Positions 61,294 to 64,000 of a DNA stretch of 64,000 bases are shown here, piece by piece. Every line of letters begins with the position of its first letter. Positions within the stretch are counted from its first letter, which is position 1. The stretch lies in contig NZ_JALIRS010000001.1 in the NCBI RefSeq assembly GCF_023337795.1, forward strand, positions 496,001-560,000. Direction: 5' to 3'. The position numbers were made by a program, and so were the translations under genes. A model generated the notes under the pieces. The model did not search any database, was not told the origin of the DNA, and was given only the letters and a program-made list of their open reading frames with translations. Source of the DNA: Lysinibacillus sp. BPa_S21. Lineage in GTDB: Bacteria; Bacillota; Bacilli; Bacillales_A; Planococcaceae.

Positions 61294-61944
61294 TTATTGA
61301 GTGATGCTATTGAAAAACTGTTTTGTCTTTTCGATATCTGTTACATGCTTATTGCATGTTTGGCTATCTGCGCAAATGTAATTACTATGACTGGTATACG
61401 TTCCAACGACTTGCCCTTTTATGGAAGTTGTATAAAAGCCAACATCGGAATGCCTGTTACAAATTGCACATATTCCTTTAATTATATTATTTGAGAAAGT
61501 TCCTTTAATGGCTTTTAGCTGTTCATCTTGTTCCAGTACGACATATTTTCGATGTGTCCCAGGGTCATCCCAAGCTAAATAACAGATCTGTTGAAAATCT
61601 ATTTCTTCAAGCTTTGGTAGCTTGAGTTTTTTTTCCTTTTTAAACAGGCTCTTTAGTGTGCTTGCAGTGACTGTTTTGAACGGGATGACATATGGTTTTA
61701 ATTGCTCTAAATATGCTTCACCCTGTGCGCGATCCGTGACTTTAAAAAGTTGTTCAATTAACTGAGCTTCCGCAGTGGACAGCGCTAACTTTGCCATAAT
61801 TTCGCTTTCAACAATACCGCGTACGGCTAGGATAACGTTTTTATCTTTTGTTGTTGCGAGTGTTTGTATGATTTTATTCATTTGCTGCTCAAGTAAATGA
61901 TAGTTTGCGACCGTTAGAAACGGCTGAATTGTTTGTTTTTCCAT
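61294..61944 (-). CDS. FusB/FusC-family EF-G-binding protein
   Basis: A 216-residue protein of the FusB family: helical N-terminal domain (FLTVANYHLLEQQMNKIIQTLATTKDKNVILAVRGIVESEIMAKL) and a C-terminal zinc-binding domain with CAICNRHSDVGFYTT and YICADSQTCNKHV. FusB-type proteins bind EF-G and free it from the ribosome when fusidic acid stalls it. Chromosomal homologues are common in Bacilli. GGAG lies 9 bases before the ATG. A leader ORF precedes it. Confidence 0.9.
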   Translation of the reverse strand: MEKQTIQPFLTVANYHLLEQQMNKIIQTLATTKDKNVILAVRGIVESEIMAKLALSTAEAQLIEQLFKVTDRAQGEAYLEQLKPYVIPFKTVTASTLKSLFKKEKKLKLPKLEEIDFQQICYLAWDDPGTHRKYVVLEQDEQLKAIKGTFSNNIIKGICAICNRHSDVGFYTTSIKGQVVGTYTSHSNYICADSQTCNKHVTDIEKTKQFFNSITQ

Positions 61945-62027
61945 TTGAATTCACTCCAGTATAGTAGGCTTTTATTAAGATTTATGGCCTATAGAGATCC
62001 TTCAATGTTGTTATTTCGTTAACTTTT

Positions 62028-62090
62028 CTAGACCTCTTTGACCTGTAAAGTGTTGGGTCTAGAGCAAGCATTACAAAAGAATGCGTCCAT
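62028..62090 (-). CDS. Candidate 20-residue leader peptide of the FusB-type gene
   Basis: ATG 62090 is 7 bases after a perfect GGAGG and encodes MDAFFCNACSRPNTLQVKEV. The end of the ORF carries a perfect 8-bp inverted pair, TCTAGACC/GGTCTAGA (62027-62034 and 62056-62063), so its translation would open a hairpin. The FusB-type gene starts 83 bases later. Confidence 0.55.
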   Translation of the reverse strand: MDAFFCNACSRPNTLQVKEV

Positions 62091-62122
62091 TTCGATTCCT
62101 CCTTGAAAAGAAAACTATCCTT

Positions 62123-62128
62123 ATTATA
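62123..62128 (-). promoter_or_regulatory. -10 element of the FusB-type operon
   Basis: TATAAT on the minus strand, 21 bases before the leader ribosome site; the -35 region is weak (TTTATT-like). The rest of 62129-62479 shows no gene; GTGTTATTCG occurs twice near 62321 and 62352. Confidence 0.55.
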
Positions 62129-62479
62129 GCATTTTTTAGGAATTAAATAAAGTTAGAAAGATTCAGATATTTACAATAAATAAATGGTATACTTGTTTAT
62201 ATTAGGATATTCGCTATAGCGTCGGCTTGATTTCCATTTTGACTGTGCGATCCTGGATCATTTGTTAAGCCTCCGTTGGAAAGGGATTGTACTAACAAGA
62301 AGTATTTAGTGCGAAATATAGTGTTATTCGGAATCACCGTTTTTTAGGTGTTATTCGAATGACGTGAAATTGGAATTTAGATATCATTATGCCTCAAAAA
62401 ATTTTTCATAAGTGATTAACACCTTTAATACAATTAAAAGTATTTTTCAAAGAAAATTTTTTAGAAAAGAGGAAGGTCT

Positions 62480-64000
62480 ATGATTCAGTTTGAAAAGATG
62501 AACACAAAGCATTTTTTACAAAGTTTAACAGTGAGTGATTTTGCGATTAGTCCTGATGAAAAGCAGATGGTATTAAGTACGAATTTTAATGGATATTTTA
62601 ATTTATGGGGAATGGATTTAGAGAAAAAATTCCCATATCAAATGACGTTTAATAATCAAACTTCAAATTTTATAAAATATTCGAAAACAGGTGAATTTAT
62701 TTTAGCTGGATTTGATAAAGACGGTGATGAAAATAGTCAAATTTACGCAATTTCACCTGAGGGAGGAAGTCTAGTACCAATTCGCTATAAAGAGGGAGAA
62801 CGTCATTTTTACTCATATTTGACTGAGGATGGTAGACATCTTTATTACTCAACTACAGCTGGAAATTCCACGTATTTAAATAGTTTTGTTTATGACATTG
62901 AGAGTGAAGAGGAACAGCTACTGATAGAGGGGAGTATTGCACCAACTTTTATCGATGCAGTGAGCCTAGAGGAAAAAACGTTTGTCTATATTAAACAGTT
63001 TGGGAATACGCATTCCTTAGCGTATGTACAAATTGATGGTGAGGAAGTATTACTTACACCATTAACGGATAAGCAGCATACAGTTTCAGATATCGTGTAT
63101 ACTTCTGAAACGGAAATTTATTTTTTAACAGATTACGATGACGATTTTAGCTACTTGGCAAAATTCGATATTCAAACAAAGCAATTTACAAAGTTGCTTC
63201 AAATTGAAAAAGAAAACTTTTCAAGTATTTATTATTCGAAAGAAGAGCATGCACTATATATTGTTGGTTCCTATGGAGTAGAGGATCGGCTTTATCGTTA
63301 TACAATTGCCGATGGAAAAAATGAAAAACTCGAAACACCTGTTGATATTATTGAGAAAATGATGATTATGCCAAGCGGACATTTATATTTGCTTGGGAAA
63401 TCTGCTACGAAGCCAAATAATATTTTTGTTTCAAAGGAAATGGGAAGTTCTTGGTTGGAGTTAACTCACTATAGAGTACCGGGTGTTCGAGACGAGGATT
63501 TGGTGGAACCCGAAGTGCTACGTTATCCATCGTTTGATGGTTTAGAAATTGAGGCACTCTTATTTAAGGCGAAGGAAGAAAATTCGAATGGCCATGTTAT
63601 TTTATGGCCCCATGGTGGTCCACAAGCCCTTGAACGCAAATCATTTCGACCGATGTTCCAATTGCTAGTTACCCAGGGATACTCTATTTTTGCACCAAAC
63701 TTTAGAGGCTCATCGAACTACGGTCTAGACTTTATGAAAATGGTTGAGGGCGATTGGGGTTATGGTCCACGCCTTGATAATATTACTGGGGTTGATTGGC
63801 TTATTGAGAATGGCTATGCCGATCGTGATAAAATGCTGCTTTTAGGCGGCAGTTATGGCGGTTATATGGCACTGCTATTACATGGTCGCCATGCAAATTA
63901 TTTTAAAGCGGTTGTCGATATTTTTGGACCAAGTAATTTATTTTCATTTATCGAGTCTGTTCCGGATTTTTGGGTGCCATTTATGAAGCAGTGGGTGGGA
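62480..64000 (+). CDS. S9-family prolyl oligopeptidase-like peptidase, 3' end outside window
   Basis: 507 codons are visible with no stop. An N-terminal beta-propeller (SDFAISPDEKQMVLSTNFNGYFNLWGMDL and repeats) is followed by an alpha/beta-hydrolase domain: WPHGGPQALERKSFRPMFQLL near residue 376, FAPNFRGSSNYG near 407 and the nucleophile GGSYGGY with Ser458. Cleaves short peptides, often after proline or as acylaminoacyl peptidase. Cytosolic, no signal peptide. GGAAGG precedes ATG 62480. The remaining Asp and His should lie outside. Confidence 0.9.
   Translation, partial: MIQFEKMNTKHFLQSLTVSDFAISPDEKQMVLSTNFNGYFNLWGMDLEKKFPYQMTFNNQTSNFIKYSKTGEFILAGFDKDGDENSQIYAISPEGGSLVPIRYKEGERHFYSYLTEDGRHLYYSTTAGNSTYLNSFVYDIESEEEQLLIEGSIAPTFIDAVSLEEKTFVYIKQFGNTHSLAYVQIDGEEVLLTPLTDKQHTVSDIVYTSETEIYFLTDYDDDFSYLAKFDIQTKQFTKLLQIEKENFSSIYYSKEEHALYIVGSYGVEDRLYRYTIADGKNEKLETPVDIIEKMMIMPSGHLYLLGKSATKPNNIFVSKEMGSSWLELTHYRVPGVRDEDLVEPEVLRYPSFDGLEIEALLFKAKEENSNGHVILWPHGGPQALERKSFRPMFQLLVTQGYSIFAPNFRGSSNYGLDFMKMVEGDWGYGPRLDNITGVDWLIENGYADRDKMLLLGGSYGGYMALLLHGRHANYFKAVVDIFGPSNLFSFIESVPDFWVPFMKQWVG

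Overview
The window is low-GC DNA from a spore-forming Firmicute. Shine-Dalgarno sites are strong, TTG and GTG starts are common, and there are a GerC-type germination lipoprotein, an S-layer-homology remnant, a bacilliredoxin and a YpjP homologue. Gene content is most like Lysinibacillus, Solibacillus or related Planococcaceae; the genus is inferred from content, not proven.

Layout. Bases 1-2300 hold an NAD salvage pair (pnuC, nadR) and an orphan gene. Bases 2353-24511 form a catabolic island for phenylacetate: a LysR regulator, a five-gene Liv-type ABC importer, a PaaI thioesterase facing away from it, and a long paa operon (paaK, a flavoprotein reductase, ferredoxin, paaABCD, an EthD-like gene, two crotonases, an aldehyde dehydrogenase, paaH, paaJ). 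After a 0.9-kb block of palindromic repeats come a third crotonase and the repressor paaX, then a convergent thioesterase/nitronate-monooxygenase-like pair. Phenylacetate would be imported, activated by PaaK, epoxidised by PaaABC, and then opened and beta-oxidised. No PaaE and no fused PaaZ are present, so the reductase plus ferredoxin, and the stand-alone aldehyde dehydrogenase plus a crotonase, probably fill those roles.

Bases 24586-43414 carry mixed housekeeping and accessory genes: gamma-carbonic anhydrase-like protein, methyltransferases, a triple NlpC/P60-like protein with two apparently dead domains, lipoproteins, SDR/LysR pair, small membrane proteins, bacilliredoxin, and a close homologue of the aminoglycoside nucleotidyltransferase ANT(4') preceded by an 8-codon ORF. 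At 43429-43750 a promoter, a long irregular hairpin and a terminator suggest a 6S-like RNA.

Bases 43754-47600 are patchy: a broken resolvase, a DUF4879 gene with a broken signal peptide, and a PfpI/WYL-regulator pair bracketed by two direct copies of a ~100-bp element. From ypjP (47693) to about 58740 lies a decayed prophage: remnants of RecU and HTH genes, a tail protein with a lost start, and an intact lysis cassette (XhlA, holin, GH25 endolysin). It is bracketed by ypjP and a diverged second copy of the ypjP 3' end. The last part has a broken gene, a polysaccharide polymerase, a FusB-type EF-G-binding protein with a candidate leader peptide, and the 5' part of an S9 peptidase. No tRNA, rRNA or CRISPR array was seen.
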